From JBGMEA01 sp964444065 (GTDB taxonomy: Bacteria; Bacillota; Clostridia; Eubacteriales; Anaerofustaceae): DNA of 33,482 bases. Positions within the stretch are counted from its first letter, which is position 1, and each line of letters starts with the position of its first letter. The notes under the pieces were generated by a model. The model did not search any database. It saw only the letters and a list, made by a program, of their open reading frames with translations, and was not told the DNA's origin. This document shows, piece by piece, positions 7,631-16,240 of this stretch. The position numbers were made by a program, and so were the translations under genes. The stretch spans positions 1 through 33,482 of the forward strand of contig CAYUFL010000019.1 of assembly GCA_964444065.1 (NCBI GenBank), in the 5' to 3' direction.

Positions 7631-7660
7631 AAAAAGAACCCAATGATGCGGGCTCTTTTT
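7631..7660 (-). terminator. Terminator after the HU gene
   Basis: A stem of 11 positions with one mismatch (7631-7641 with 7650-7660) is followed by a long T run on the minus strand. It lies just past the HU stop codon. Confidence 0.85.
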
Positions 7661-7667
7661 AATCGGT

Positions 7668-7940
7668 CTAGTTGATTTCTTCCTTTAACGCTTTGCCGGC
7701 TTTGAATCCAGGTGTTTTCGTTGCCGGGATTTTGATTTTTTCTTTCGTTCTGGGATTAATCCCTTCTCTTGCTGCTCTTGATTTCGCTTCAAAAGTTCCG
7801 AATCCTACCAACGAAACTTTATCCCCGCTTTTTAATGTTTCCGTAACCGTATCTACGAAAGCTACGAGGCATTTTTCAGCATCCTTCTTTGTGATGCCTG
7901 TTTTTTGTGAAATGACAGCAATTAATTCCGCCTTATTCAT
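7668..7940 (-). CDS. hup: HU family DNA-binding protein
   Basis: A 90-residue nucleoid protein, full length for HU. It begins MNKAELIAVISQKTGITKKDAE, has the VGFGTFE turn, and keeps the DNA-binding arm with the family signature INPRTKEKIKIPATKTPGFKAGK. It binds and bends DNA non-specifically as a dimer. The ATG has an AGGAGG site. It is 75 bp downstream of the yabN/mazG gene; the mazG-HU order is common in Bacillota, and the terminator directly after HU closes the transcript. Confidence 0.97.
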   Translation of the reverse strand: MNKAELIAVISQKTGITKKDAEKCLVAFVDTVTETLKSGDKVSLVGFGTFEAKSRAAREGINPRTKEKIKIPATKTPGFKAGKALKEEIN

Positions 7941-8015
7941 TGAAATCCTCCTGATAAGAATTATTTATATCATACACGCAAAAATTCCCATAAGCAATAT
8001 TTTTTCCGGTAATTA

Positions 8016-9446
8016 TTACATTTTTTTGCATAAATTCCAGTAATAATCAAGTTTTTCGGCATCCATCTGCTCCAGTTTCAGTCCATCGGCAAGAATCAAG
8101 CTTTCCATTGAGGTAAATCTGTGCAGAAATTTTTCGCTGGCAAAGTACAATGCCTCCTCCGAAGCGACTCTTGACAACCGCAAAACGTTTGTTACGGCAA
8201 ACAATAAATCGCCGCCTTCTTCCTCGATTGCCAGCTTGTTGCCGGAGCTGAGCACTTCTTCCACTTCGTCGGTTTCTTCCCTGATCTTCGCAAATGCATT
8301 CTGTGTTCCGCTGAAATCAAAACCCGATTTTGCGGCTATCGACTGAATTTTTTGTGCGTAAACAAGGGCAGGAAGGCTTTTTGCGACATGGTCCATCTTT
8401 TCCGCGATGGTCGCATATTTCTTTTCTTCTTTTTTGATTTGCTCCCATTGGGTGTTCAGATCAACGTTTTTGTCTGTATCAGCAAATACATGCGGATGAC
8501 GGCGGATCATTTTTTCGGATACGGTGCGGATGACGTCATTGATGTCAAAAGACTGTTCCTCTGCGGCAATCTGGGCATGCAGCATGATTTGCAGCAGCAC
8601 ATCACCGAGTTCTTCGCATAAATTTTCATCATCCTTGTTTTTGATCGCGTCAATAGCTTCGTAGCATTCTTCGATCATATATTTAATCAGCGATTCGTGT
8701 GTTTGTGCTTTGTCCCAACTGCACCCGTGCTCTCCTCGCAATTTGCTTATAATGTCTGCAAATTCATTGAAATCATAGACAATGTCGGCTCTCGGCGGAA
8801 CGATGAGCGTCGTAAGGTGGTTGATATGATCGATATGGTCGATTTCATAAAGCGGCACGCGGTCGATGATTTCATCCGCTGTGGAAGCCCCTGTAATCAA
8901 GATGACAGGCTGATCGTCCGCGTAATCCTTCATCAAAGCCAGTTTTACATCGGAAGCCACCGATCTGTCATATACCTGGCAGATAATATTTGTGGTATTC
9001 GGATCGGTTTTTTGTATATCTAGATTTAACGCATCGATCAATTTGAAAGATGCAAGCGCATCCTGACCGATCGCCGAAAAAATACCGTCCAAAAAACTGA
9101 CTGCCGGTATTGTCTTTACGTCGCAAGTCGCTTCATGGATGATCAGTTGTACTGCTTTTTCGGCAAACAATGCACTTCCGGGTACGATATAAGCCACTGT
9201 TTTTGCAGGGCAGGAAAGTATCGTATCTGCAATACTGCGATAGACGTCGTCAAAATTTTCTGCGGAATCATACACGTCATCGAATGACCAGTAAGGAATG
9301 TTGTATTCGCTCAATATTTCAGCGGCAGGGTGTCGGGTGGTACGGACGAATACAGCGTCGCTGTTGCGGAGCAGGTCCAGTGTTCTCAGTGTGATTTCAC
9401 CTTTGTCTCCACACCCAAAACCCAATAAATAAATGATTTCAGCCAT
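8016..9446 (-). CDS. yabN: YabN-type tetrapyrrole-methylase-like/MazG nucleotide pyrophosphohydrolase
   Basis: A 476-residue two-domain protein. The N-terminal ~220 residues resemble the SAM-dependent tetrapyrrole (corrin/porphyrin) methylase fold: IYLLGFGCGDKGEITLRTLDLL, then VAYIVPGSALFAEKAV and the IPAVSFLDGIF segment. The C-terminal part is MazG, with LRGEHGCSWDKAQTHESL, the EECYE and EELGD metal-binding acidic motifs, and the RHPHVFAD segment. MazG hydrolyses nucleoside triphosphates to monophosphates and is linked to nucleotide-pool cleaning. The same fusion is YabN in Bacillus; the methylase half has no settled substrate. Its start is 4 bp after the end of the disrupted aldo/keto reductase frame, so the two were probably co-transcribed, and HU follows. 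Confidence 0.93.
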   Translation of the reverse strand: MAEIIYLLGFGCGDKGEITLRTLDLLRNSDAVFVRTTRHPAAEILSEYNIPYWSFDDVYDSAENFDDVYRSIADTILSCPAKTVAYIVPGSALFAEKAVQLIIHEATCDVKTIPAVSFLDGIFSAIGQDALASFKLIDALNLDIQKTDPNTTNIICQVYDRSVASDVKLALMKDYADDQPVILITGASTADEIIDRVPLYEIDHIDHINHLTTLIVPPRADIVYDFNEFADIISKLRGEHGCSWDKAQTHESLIKYMIEECYEAIDAIKNKDDENLCEELGDVLLQIMLHAQIAAEEQSFDINDVIRTVSEKMIRRHPHVFADTDKNVDLNTQWEQIKKEEKKYATIAEKMDHVAKSLPALVYAQKIQSIAAKSGFDFSGTQNAFAKIREETDEVEEVLSSGNKLAIEEEGGDLLFAVTNVLRLSRVASEEALYFASEKFLHRFTSMESLILADGLKLEQMDAEKLDYYWNLCKKM

Positions 9447-9450
9447 AGTC

Positions 9451-10584
9451 TCAATCCTTCAGATACGCATTTGCGGTTTTTAGCAGTTCGGGAATTGCCA
9501 GTTTTTGCGGGCATACGCTTTCGCACTGACCACAATTGACACAATCTTTTGTCTGTGCGTAAAAACGTTGATATTGTGCACGGTTAGCCGTTTGTGAATC
9601 GAACATTATGCCGTTGTTGTACATTTCAAAAAGATCCGGAATCGGGATTTCCTGCGGACAGCCTTCCGTGCAGTAGGAACATCCCGTGCATGGAATCATA
9701 TTTTTTGTCAGAATATATGCCCGCAGTTCATTTAAGAATAATTTCTGATCTTCCGGCATCGTACCCGGCGATGTTTTTGATGCCGCAGCAACGTTCTGTT
9801 CCAACTGACAGAGCGCGTTCATCCCGCTCAGTACGGTCAGTACTTCGGGTCTGTCGAACAGGAAATTAAGGCAGATTTCGGCTGTCGGTATGTCCGAAAG
9901 CCCATATTTTTCTTTGAGAGCGGATACTTAAGGATCCTGCAGCATCATCAGCTGACCGCCTTTAAGCGGTTCCATGATGATGACAGGGATGCCTTTTGAT
10001 GCAGCATACTCCAATCCTTTGATACCCGCCTGGTATTCGATATCCATGAAATTCAGTTGAATTTGGCTGAATTCCCAGTCATAATCATCAATAATTTCGC
10101 GGTAAGCATCAAAATTATCATGAAAGGAAAATCCGAGTGTGCCGATTTTCCCTGAATTTCTTGTTTTTTCCATGAATTCCAAAATACCTTTGTTTTTCAA
10201 TTGTGCCCATTTTTCTTTGTTCAGATTATGTATCAGATAATAATCGATCCGATCCGTACCGAGTCTGCGAAGCTGCTCGTCAAACAGATCAAACGGTTTA
10301 AAATTCTCTTCAATCCAAAAAGTGGGCAATTTGTCGGCAATATTTACTTTGTCGTCAATGTGGTTATTTCGCAATATTTCTCCGAGCACCGTTTCAGATG
10401 CGCCGTTGTGATATACATATGCGGTATCAAAATAATTTACGCCAAGCTCGAATGCTCTCATTATAATTGCTTCCGTTGTTTTTTTATCAATATCCTTCGG
10501 GTCGGTACTCAGCTGCGGCAGCCGCATGGCTCCGAAACCGAGCTGCGAAATGTTTTTTCCGCCCTTGTAATCTCGATACAGCAT
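9451..10584 (-). pseudogene. Aldo/keto reductase-ferredoxin fusion interrupted by an in-frame TAA
   Basis: Two reading frames (9928-10584 and 9451-9822) are in the same phase and together make one 377-codon protein split by a single TAA at 9928-9930 (codon 219). The first part is an aldo/keto reductase barrel with its tetrad visible: Asp53, Tyr58, Lys85 and His119. The frame continues after the stop as VSALKEKYGLSDIPTAEICL, with no loss of homology-like character. The C-terminal part carries two [4Fe-4S] clusters: cysteines at codons 299, 302, 305, 309 and 348, 351, 354, 358. The length fits the iron-sulfur AKR family of anaerobes. The ATG has a perfect AAGGAGG site. The split is either a recent nonsense mutation or a base-calling error (one change, TAA to AAA or GAA, restores it). 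Confidence 0.88.
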
Positions 10585-10706
10585 TGTTTGTCTCCTCCTT
10601 GGTACAAAAAGAATTCATAATTGTATTTTAACACACATTAGCGGCAATCAATCAAAATAATATCAATGCGATTCAATTCCTCAAACGGAAAGATAAACCG
10701 GAGTTC

Positions 10707-10735
10707 TCGACTTTGAAGATGTGTTGTGATATAAT
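10707..10735 (+). promoter_or_regulatory. Extended -10 promoter for the WYL regulator
   Basis: TCGACT (10707-10712), a 17-nt spacer and TATAAT (10730-10735), preceded by TGA as an extended -10. Transcription would start near 10742, which excludes the in-frame ATGs at 10713 and 10740 and supports the ATG at 10764. Confidence 0.6.
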
Positions 10736-10763
10736 TCCGATGAAGAAAGAACGAGGTGCTTTT

Positions 10764-11840
10764 ATGAATAAAGACGACAGTATCTTGGAGGATGTTCTCT
10801 CGGAAGAAGAGGAAAACGAGAATAACGAAGAACTCATAAATGAAAATGCGGCAGGCGGCTCAAAGAAACTGATGATTCTTTATGTGCTGGAAGTGCTGAC
10901 AAAATATTCCGATGTGCATCATAAATTGACACAAAACGATATTATCAAGTATATAAAACAAGATTACAGCATGGACTGTGAGCGCAAGGCGATCTCTCGG
11001 CATATTAAATCACTGGTCGAGCACGGGTATAAGATTGATACTTATGAAGAGAATGGGGAAGGTTATTTTCTGAAAGATTTGGAATTTTCTTCCGATGATG
11101 TATTTATGTTATGGGAAGGATTGATGGCTTCGAAATATATTACAAGCGAGAATGCCGAACGTTTGATTGCAGTACTAAACAGGTATGTTGGAGAAGACCT
11201 TCGATTTGGGAATTCTTTTTATGGCGGTATCACAAACAAATATACATACCCTCAAACATTTATATACAGTAATATAAAGAAAATTCTGACCGAAATGGCG
11301 ATAAAAAAGAAAATTTCTTTTTTCTACAATCAATATGCAGCGGATAAGACTTTGGAAGCAACCACTGAATCTCCTTTGGTTGTCAGCCCGTATGCGGTTA
11401 TGAATGTGGACAACATATACTATCTTGCAGCAAAGCCGGAATATACAGAAAAAATACAATGCTATCGCATCGGGATGATCAGTCAGATTGAGCACATGGA
11501 ATTTATTTGTGATGATATTCGGGATATTGCGGGCTATTCGAAAGGATTTGATGTAGAACGGTTTGTCGCAGAATTTATCGACGGCTACGGTGGGTCAATA
11601 ACAGACTTCATTGTAAAGATCGATCAAAAAAACATTGACAGCGTAATCGGAACTTTCGGAGAAGGTTTTCATGTCAGTAATGAAGAAGCCGGATGCCTCA
11701 CGCTCGAAATCGTATGCAATTTTGACAAAATGTATCAATGGGCGTTAGCAAGTGCAGATATCGCAGAAGTAATGGAACCGGCCGCCATGCGTTTTAAATT
11801 AAAAGAATATTTTGATCTGCACAGTTGGAAATACAGATAA
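10764..11840 (+). CDS. WYL-domain transcriptional regulator
   Basis: A 358-residue regulator. The first ~35 residues form an acidic extension (DSILEDVLSEEEENENNEE). About 36-110 is a winged helix-turn-helix (LTQNDIIKYIKQDYSMDCERKAISRHIKSLVEHGYKI). The centre holds the WYL sensor domain (about 170-260, with SPYAVMNVDNIYYLAAKPE and a YRIGMISQIE strand), and the C-terminus has a WCX-like extension (ITDFIVKIDQKNID onward). WYL domains bind small ligands or nucleic acids. The start at 10764 is chosen for its GAGGTG site and the promoter upstream. It is divergent from the aldo/keto reductase-yabN-HU group across 179 bp, so regulation of that group is possible but unproven. Confidence 0.9.
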   Translation: MNKDDSILEDVLSEEEENENNEELINENAAGGSKKLMILYVLEVLTKYSDVHHKLTQNDIIKYIKQDYSMDCERKAISRHIKSLVEHGYKIDTYEENGEGYFLKDLEFSSDDVFMLWEGLMASKYITSENAERLIAVLNRYVGEDLRFGNSFYGGITNKYTYPQTFIYSNIKKILTEMAIKKKISFFYNQYAADKTLEATTESPLVVSPYAVMNVDNIYYLAAKPEYTEKIQCYRIGMISQIEHMEFICDDIRDIAGYSKGFDVERFVAEFIDGYGGSITDFIVKIDQKNIDSVIGTFGEGFHVSNEEAGCLTLEIVCNFDKMYQWALASADIAEVMEPAAMRFKLKEYFDLHSWKYR

Positions 11841-11848
11841 ATAAAGAT

Positions 11849-11891
11849 AAAGATCCGAATTTACGAATAGGATACATAAACTCGGATCTTT
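11849..11891 (+). terminator. Terminator after the WYL regulator
   Basis: A 10-bp stem (11849-11858 with 11882-11891) with a 23-nt loop runs into a T run (to about 11896). It lies between convergent genes and may also slow corA transcription from the other side. Confidence 0.7.
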
Positions 11892-11896
11892 TTTTA

Positions 11897-12832
11897 TTAC
11901 AGCATTTTTTTGCGAAACATGTAGATTGCGCCGATAATGGACATGCCCAAAGCGATGCCGACTACGATCCAAAATCCAAGTGCATTATCGGCAAACGGGA
12001 TTCCCTTAACATTCATGCCCCAGAGACTTGCAATGATTGTCGGGATTGTCAGAACAATCGTGATTGATGTCAGCAGCTTCATTACAATGTTCAGATTGTT
12101 CGAAATAACAGAAGCGAATGCATCCATCGTTCCGCTTAAAATATCCATGTAAATTTGGCACATTTCGATTGCTTGTTTGTTTTCTATAATGACATCTTCG
12201 AGCAAATCTTCGTCATCCGGGTAAGCCTTAATGAATGGTTGACGCAACAGTTTTTCCATTACGATTTCGTTGCCTTTCAGTGATGTAGAGAAGTAAACCA
12301 AGCTTTTTTCGAGCTGAAGCATTTGAATCAACTCTTTGTTTTTCATCGATTTATGCAGTTCCATCTGAACTTTGGTGCTTGCTTTGTCAACCTGTTTCAA
12401 ATAGGAAAGATACAGGGTCGCGTTTCGATATAATATCTGCAAAATGAAGCGGTTTCTTTTTTTTGTTGAAAATCCAAGTACACGCAGATCGTAAAAATAT
12501 TTTAATAACGTGATATCTTTCAACGATACCGTTACGAGATTGGTTTTCGTTAAAATTACAGCCAATGGAAGGGTTGAATAGACATATGTGTCTCCGTCAA
12601 CTTCCACGATGGGCGTATCAACGAGGATCAGTACATTGCCTTCTTCGATTTCCAAACGGGATCGTTCTTCTTCATCCAGTGCGGCACGAAGAAAATCAGG
12701 CTCCAGACTCAATTTCTCGGATACCAAGGCAATCTCTTCCTCAGTAGGGGCAACCAAATGAATCCAGCTGTCCGGTACGATTTCGGTCAGCTTGTTAATT
12801 TGATAATTGTCGGTTCGAAAAATCTGAATCAT
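11897..12832 (-). CDS. corA: CorA family divalent-cation transporter
   Basis: A 311-residue inner-membrane Mg2+/Co2+ type channel. It has the large cytoplasmic N-terminal alpha/beta and helical stalk region, then two C-terminal transmembrane helices (about 249-270 and 288-306). The pore signature GMN is at 272-274 within SLWGMNVKGIPF, at the extracellular loop as expected. The C-terminus ends in a positive RKK cluster. The ATG has a strong GGAGGTGATG site. It stands alone: the hydroxyacyl-CoA dehydratase operon upstream ends in its own terminator. The ion cannot be decided from the sequence. Confidence 0.95.
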   Translation of the reverse strand: MIQIFRTDNYQINKLTEIVPDSWIHLVAPTEEEIALVSEKLSLEPDFLRAALDEEERSRLEIEEGNVLILVDTPIVEVDGDTYVYSTLPLAVILTKTNLVTVSLKDITLLKYFYDLRVLGFSTKKRNRFILQILYRNATLYLSYLKQVDKASTKVQMELHKSMKNKELIQMLQLEKSLVYFSTSLKGNEIVMEKLLRQPFIKAYPDDEDLLEDVIIENKQAIEMCQIYMDILSGTMDAFASVISNNLNIVMKLLTSITIVLTIPTIIASLWGMNVKGIPFADNALGFWIVVGIALGMSIIGAIYMFRKKML

Positions 12833-12940
12833 ATCATCACCTCCGTTTAGAAATTGAACTCACATTATTTTACCACAGCGAAGGCATTTAGAAAAACTTT
12901 TTCGAACGAATGACAACTAATGTTTCTCACTCTACAATTG

Positions 12941-12964
12941 AAAAATGCTCTATTGAAGCATTTC
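12941..12964 (-). terminator. Terminator overlapping the end of the dehydratase beta gene
   Basis: A 7-bp stem (12943-12949 with 12957-12963) is followed by TT on the minus strand after the AAA/TTT-rich stem end. The upstream arm and loop include the last codons and the TAG stop of the beta-subunit gene. Confidence 0.6.
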
Positions 12965-14077
12965 TGCGAACGTTTGCACGGCTGTTTTGATCTGTTCGAA
13001 CTGTGCCATCTGCCGATCTGTTTCGATTTGCAATACAGGAATTTCTGCTGCCTCGAATCCCTTTTTGATGGGTACATAATCAAATTCTTCCGGATCGCAG
13101 AATTTTGTCATTACGACGATCAGACCGTCTGCTTTTTCGGCGTTAGCCATTTCCAGCAGGAAATCGACACGATGTTTGGTTGCATCGTACAATACGGAGC
13201 AGTTGTCACGATCACAGAACTGCTGAGCCAATGCATCCATCGGGTCTGCAGTTTTCGGAATATCCGTGCGGTATTGTCTGGATTCGTTTGCAAGATCATC
13301 CCCGACAATCTGAAGGTTTCTGTCATCGAAGATCGTCAGCAACGATTCATTGTCGGCAATAATTCCGGTAAGAATTACTTTTTTCTTATTGGACTGTTCT
13401 TTCACTGTTTGTTTGAGCGTTTCGTTCAATTTCTCTACCATTTCTGTATGAGAACCGATTTCAGTAAAATAAGTACTTTTGAATACATCTCTGCGCGCAA
13501 TTGCATTGATTGTATTCGGGAAATCGACAGCAAGATCAGAGAAAGCACGCATTGCGGCATTGTGTCGATTTGTCATTTCGTTGGCGATTGCAAGTGCTCC
13601 GTCGGTTAAAGAAATACCTGCTATTTTTTCGAGTTCTTCTGCAATTTTACGATATTTTGCAACCATGAAAGTTTTTCCGTATTGCGGTTTACGGTTTTGC
13701 GGATGAATCACAGGGATCATTGTGATATCAGGAACGGCAAATCTCCAGTTCTGTCCCTGACATTTGAGCGTATCGCAAAGTGCAGGTATCATTATTGCAC
13801 TCATTCCTTTATACGCGCCTGAAATCCCAAGTTCCAAGACTGTTTGCGCAATACCGCAGTAAAAAGCCGGAAAATATTTTTTTGCTTCATTGATCTGCAT
13901 ATCCGCACCCCAACACCCAAACGGTATCATACCGAGTGCATTCACAAGTTCTGTCGGTGCATATACGGGCATCCAACCTATGATTTTTTTTCCTTCAGAC
14001 AGATATCGATCCATCTGCTTTCTGGGAGAGTTGGCGATATCGTGGAATTGGTTCAGCTGTTCGTTTATATTGCTCAT
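12950..14077 (-). CDS. 2-hydroxyacyl-CoA dehydratase, beta subunit
   Basis: A 375-residue subunit of the radical (R)-2-hydroxyacyl-CoA dehydratase (HgdB/HadC/FldC/LcdB family), which removes water from 2-hydroxyacyl-CoA to give enoyl-CoA in amino-acid or lactate fermentation. Family features are the start region KKIIGWMPVYAPTELVNALGMIPFG and cysteines placed as cluster ligands in FYCGIAQ, ALCDTLKCQGQ and TKFCDPEEFDY. Length matches HadC (about 375). The ATG overlaps the alpha-subunit stop by one base (TAATG), with GGAGAG upstream, indicating translational coupling. The substrate cannot be read from this subunit alone. Confidence 0.93.
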   Translation of the reverse strand: MSNINEQLNQFHDIANSPRKQMDRYLSEGKKIIGWMPVYAPTELVNALGMIPFGCWGADMQINEAKKYFPAFYCGIAQTVLELGISGAYKGMSAIMIPALCDTLKCQGQNWRFAVPDITMIPVIHPQNRKPQYGKTFMVAKYRKIAEELEKIAGISLTDGALAIANEMTNRHNAAMRAFSDLAVDFPNTINAIARRDVFKSTYFTEIGSHTEMVEKLNETLKQTVKEQSNKKKVILTGIIADNESLLTIFDDRNLQIVGDDLANESRQYRTDIPKTADPMDALAQQFCDRDNCSVLYDATKHRVDFLLEMANAEKADGLIVVMTKFCDPEEFDYVPIKKGFEAAEIPVLQIETDRQMAQFEQIKTAVQTFAEMLQ

Positions 14078-15306
14078 TATTTACTCTCCTTATTTTCTTT
14101 CATGATTTCGTATAAGCCCTGAACGCGTGTGTCAAACTGTGCTTCGCTGAAATTTCTCGGGTCGGACTGATCTCCGTCAAAGGTGACGGTCGGCATATCT
14201 GCTTGATTTTGGAGTTGTCTGTCAAGCTCATACATGATACCGCTCCAGAGTTTGCAGGAACGATTGGTATGAATCAATGCTCCTTCGCAGTGTGCATTGG
14301 TCGCGGCATCAACGCGCAGTTTCAGTGCACGCTCGAAGTTCATGCAGTTCGGGACGTTGGTATAAGCCGCCATTAAACTGTCTTCATCGTCGTATTGGAT
14401 CCCGAAAGCAGCAGCATAGACCGTTCCCACCATATTCATACCGTAGCTCATCAATGTTTCCAGTTTGTGTCGAAGGTATGGCCAGCAAGCGATGCCTTCG
14501 TACATAATGCGGTATTTTTGTTCCACTTTGTAAGTACTTTCTCCGGTTTTGACCATTTCTTCATATTCTTGAGCGAGCTTTTCAAAGGCTTGTGCACCTT
14601 CGACCGTACCTCTTGCGCAGCATGCAACTGCCATATGATTAAACAAATCAAAGCCGTTAAGCGGGGAAGGTGTTACATTCGCATATCCCGCGGCTTTCAG
14701 CCATGCTCTGCCGGTTCGGTTTGAGTTTTCCATCACCTGACGAAATGTTTCTTCGTTCCATTTTTTCCCGGTCAGTTCTTCCAATTGGTGAATCGCATCA
14801 TAAAACTGGGCTTTGACATATTCGATCTGTTCCCGAGGCGGATCGTATTCCGGATTGTAGGGGATATCCAGCATGATTAAGGGAACATTCAGATCTTTGC
14901 TGATATTTTCGTACCATTTGATCATACAATTGCAAATATTATTGCAGCAAAGCAAAAAATCGGGTTGCGGCATATTCATTTCAGGGATATCGGTATTTTT
15001 TGTATATGCAAGACTGATTCTTGCATATGCGCAGATATCGTTTGAATATCCTTCGCTTTCCGAAAATTCACACATTCTGACTCCGCCGCCTTTTGCAGAT
15101 ACTGCAGCGGCATGGTTTTCGGGGTAAACCACTTTCAGTCCCAGTGTTGTATAGATTTCTTGAGGGAAATTACTAGCGCACCAGCCGATTTTTTCGCCGC
15201 GATTTTTTGCTTCCCATGCATCCGCATAGTGCTTTGCCGTCAGTTCCCGCAACAGATATTTTGCGGCATTCGGATCTTTGGGTGCGTTTGCTTTTGATTC
15301 ACTCAT
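14077..15306 (-). CDS. 2-hydroxyacyl-CoA dehydratase, alpha subunit
   Basis: A 409-residue partner of the beta subunit (HgdA/HadB/FldB/LcdA family), together forming the [4Fe-4S] heterodimer that performs ketyl-radical dehydration. Diagnostic stretches are GEKIGWCASNFPQEIYTTLG, PDFLLCCNNICNCMIKWYENI, GIACWPYLRHK, the HTNRSCKLWSG segment and DGDQSDPRNFSEAQFDTRVQG. The length and motifs are closer to HadB/FldB (about 408 residues) than to the longer HgdA of Acidaminococcus (about 477). It lies 15 bp after the activator gene, so activator, alpha and beta form one operon. No CoA-transferase, 2-hydroxyacid dehydrogenase or acyl-CoA dehydrogenase is in the window. Confidence 0.94.
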   Translation of the reverse strand: MSESKANAPKDPNAAKYLLRELTAKHYADAWEAKNRGEKIGWCASNFPQEIYTTLGLKVVYPENHAAAVSAKGGGVRMCEFSESEGYSNDICAYARISLAYTKNTDIPEMNMPQPDFLLCCNNICNCMIKWYENISKDLNVPLIMLDIPYNPEYDPPREQIEYVKAQFYDAIHQLEELTGKKWNEETFRQVMENSNRTGRAWLKAAGYANVTPSPLNGFDLFNHMAVACCARGTVEGAQAFEKLAQEYEEMVKTGESTYKVEQKYRIMYEGIACWPYLRHKLETLMSYGMNMVGTVYAAAFGIQYDDEDSLMAAYTNVPNCMNFERALKLRVDAATNAHCEGALIHTNRSCKLWSGIMYELDRQLQNQADMPTVTFDGDQSDPRNFSEAQFDTRVQGLYEIMKENKESK

Positions 15307-15321
15307 TGATTTACTCCTTTT

Positions 15322-16104
15322 CTATTTGTCCAATGTTCCATATGCATAAAGTGCCGCACCGACAGCTCCCATCAATTGGGAGAGCGGTGAGGTGAGGATC
15401 GTTGTATTCAGTTCATGTTCCAACGCTCTTCTGACACCGTTATTCAAGGCGACTCCACCGCTGAAAAACACGAGTTCTTCGATGCCGACTCTTTTTGCGA
15501 GTGATGCGACGCGTCCGGCGACAGAATTGCAGATTCCGGCAATGATATCGCTGAGTTTGGCGTTCGATGCCAGTTGTGATATGACTTCTGACTCGGCAAA
15601 GACCGTGCATGTGTTCGAGATGGATACAGGGGAATCCGAATCTGCGGCATATTTTTCCAAATCGGAAATATTCAGAGCAAGGATATTCGCCATGACATCC
15701 AAAAATCGACCGGTACCGGCGGCGCATTTATCATTCATTACAAAGTTGGTCATTTTACCGCTGCTGCCGATGCGCAATACTTTTGCATCCTGACCACCGA
15801 TATCAATGATGGTTCGTACATCAGGGAATAAAAAATGCACCCCTTTTGCATGGCAGCTTAATTCGCTTACATCATTATCGGCAATATGCAGTGCTTTGCG
15901 TCCGTAACCGGTTGCAATGACTGCCGAAATATCTTCCATCTTCAGAGAAGCGCATCCAAGGGCTTCTTCCACTGTTTTTAGTTGTCCGTTTGTACCGGTT
16001 CCGCCCACAATCAGTGATGTGGAAACGATTTCGGTGCCGTCTTTCAATATGACGCATTTTGAAGTAGTCGATCCGATATCGACACCCATGGTGTATGTTG
16101 GCAT
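15322..16104 (-). CDS. 2-hydroxyacyl-CoA dehydratase activator (archerase)
   Basis: A 260-residue ATPase of the ASKHA fold (HgdC/HadI/FldI type). A homodimer bridging one [4Fe-4S] cluster uses ATP hydrolysis to push a single electron into the dehydratase. Visible: phosphate-1 loop MGVDIGSTTSKCVILKDG, IATGYGRKAL, phosphate-2 loop DIGGQDAKVL, cluster cysteines in NDKCAAGTGRF and NTCTVFAESEV, and the adenosine motif FSGGVALNNGV. Length is typical. It is the first gene of the operon, with a promoter 33 bp upstream. The order activator-alpha-beta matches hgdCAB and hadIBC. Confidence 0.96.
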   Translation of the reverse strand: MPTYTMGVDIGSTTSKCVILKDGTEIVSTSLIVGGTGTNGQLKTVEEALGCASLKMEDISAVIATGYGRKALHIADNDVSELSCHAKGVHFLFPDVRTIIDIGGQDAKVLRIGSSGKMTNFVMNDKCAAGTGRFLDVMANILALNISDLEKYAADSDSPVSISNTCTVFAESEVISQLASNAKLSDIIAGICNSVAGRVASLAKRVGIEELVFFSGGVALNNGVRRALEHELNTTILTSPLSQLMGAVGAALYAYGTLDK

Positions 16105-16136
16105 AATTATCTCCCCAAAAAATGATCTTCTTGTCT

Positions 16137-16166
16137 ATTATAACAAAAAGATCACAATACTATCAA
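16137..16166 (-). promoter_or_regulatory. Promoter for the dehydratase operon
   Basis: On the minus strand, TTGATA (16161-16166), an 18-nt spacer and TATAAT (16137-16142), followed by a short leader with a GGGGAGA ribosome site before the activator ATG. Confidence 0.65.
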
Positions 16167-16240
16167 AAATTATTAATTTACTAAAATAAATATAATTTAA
16201 TTCTCAATTAAAATTTATTTATACCTGAAATACCGCAGAT

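Noticed and set aside
16180..16240. AT-rich stretch after the membrane protein gene as a possible terminator
   Set aside because: No stable GC-containing stem could be found; only A/T-rich sequence.
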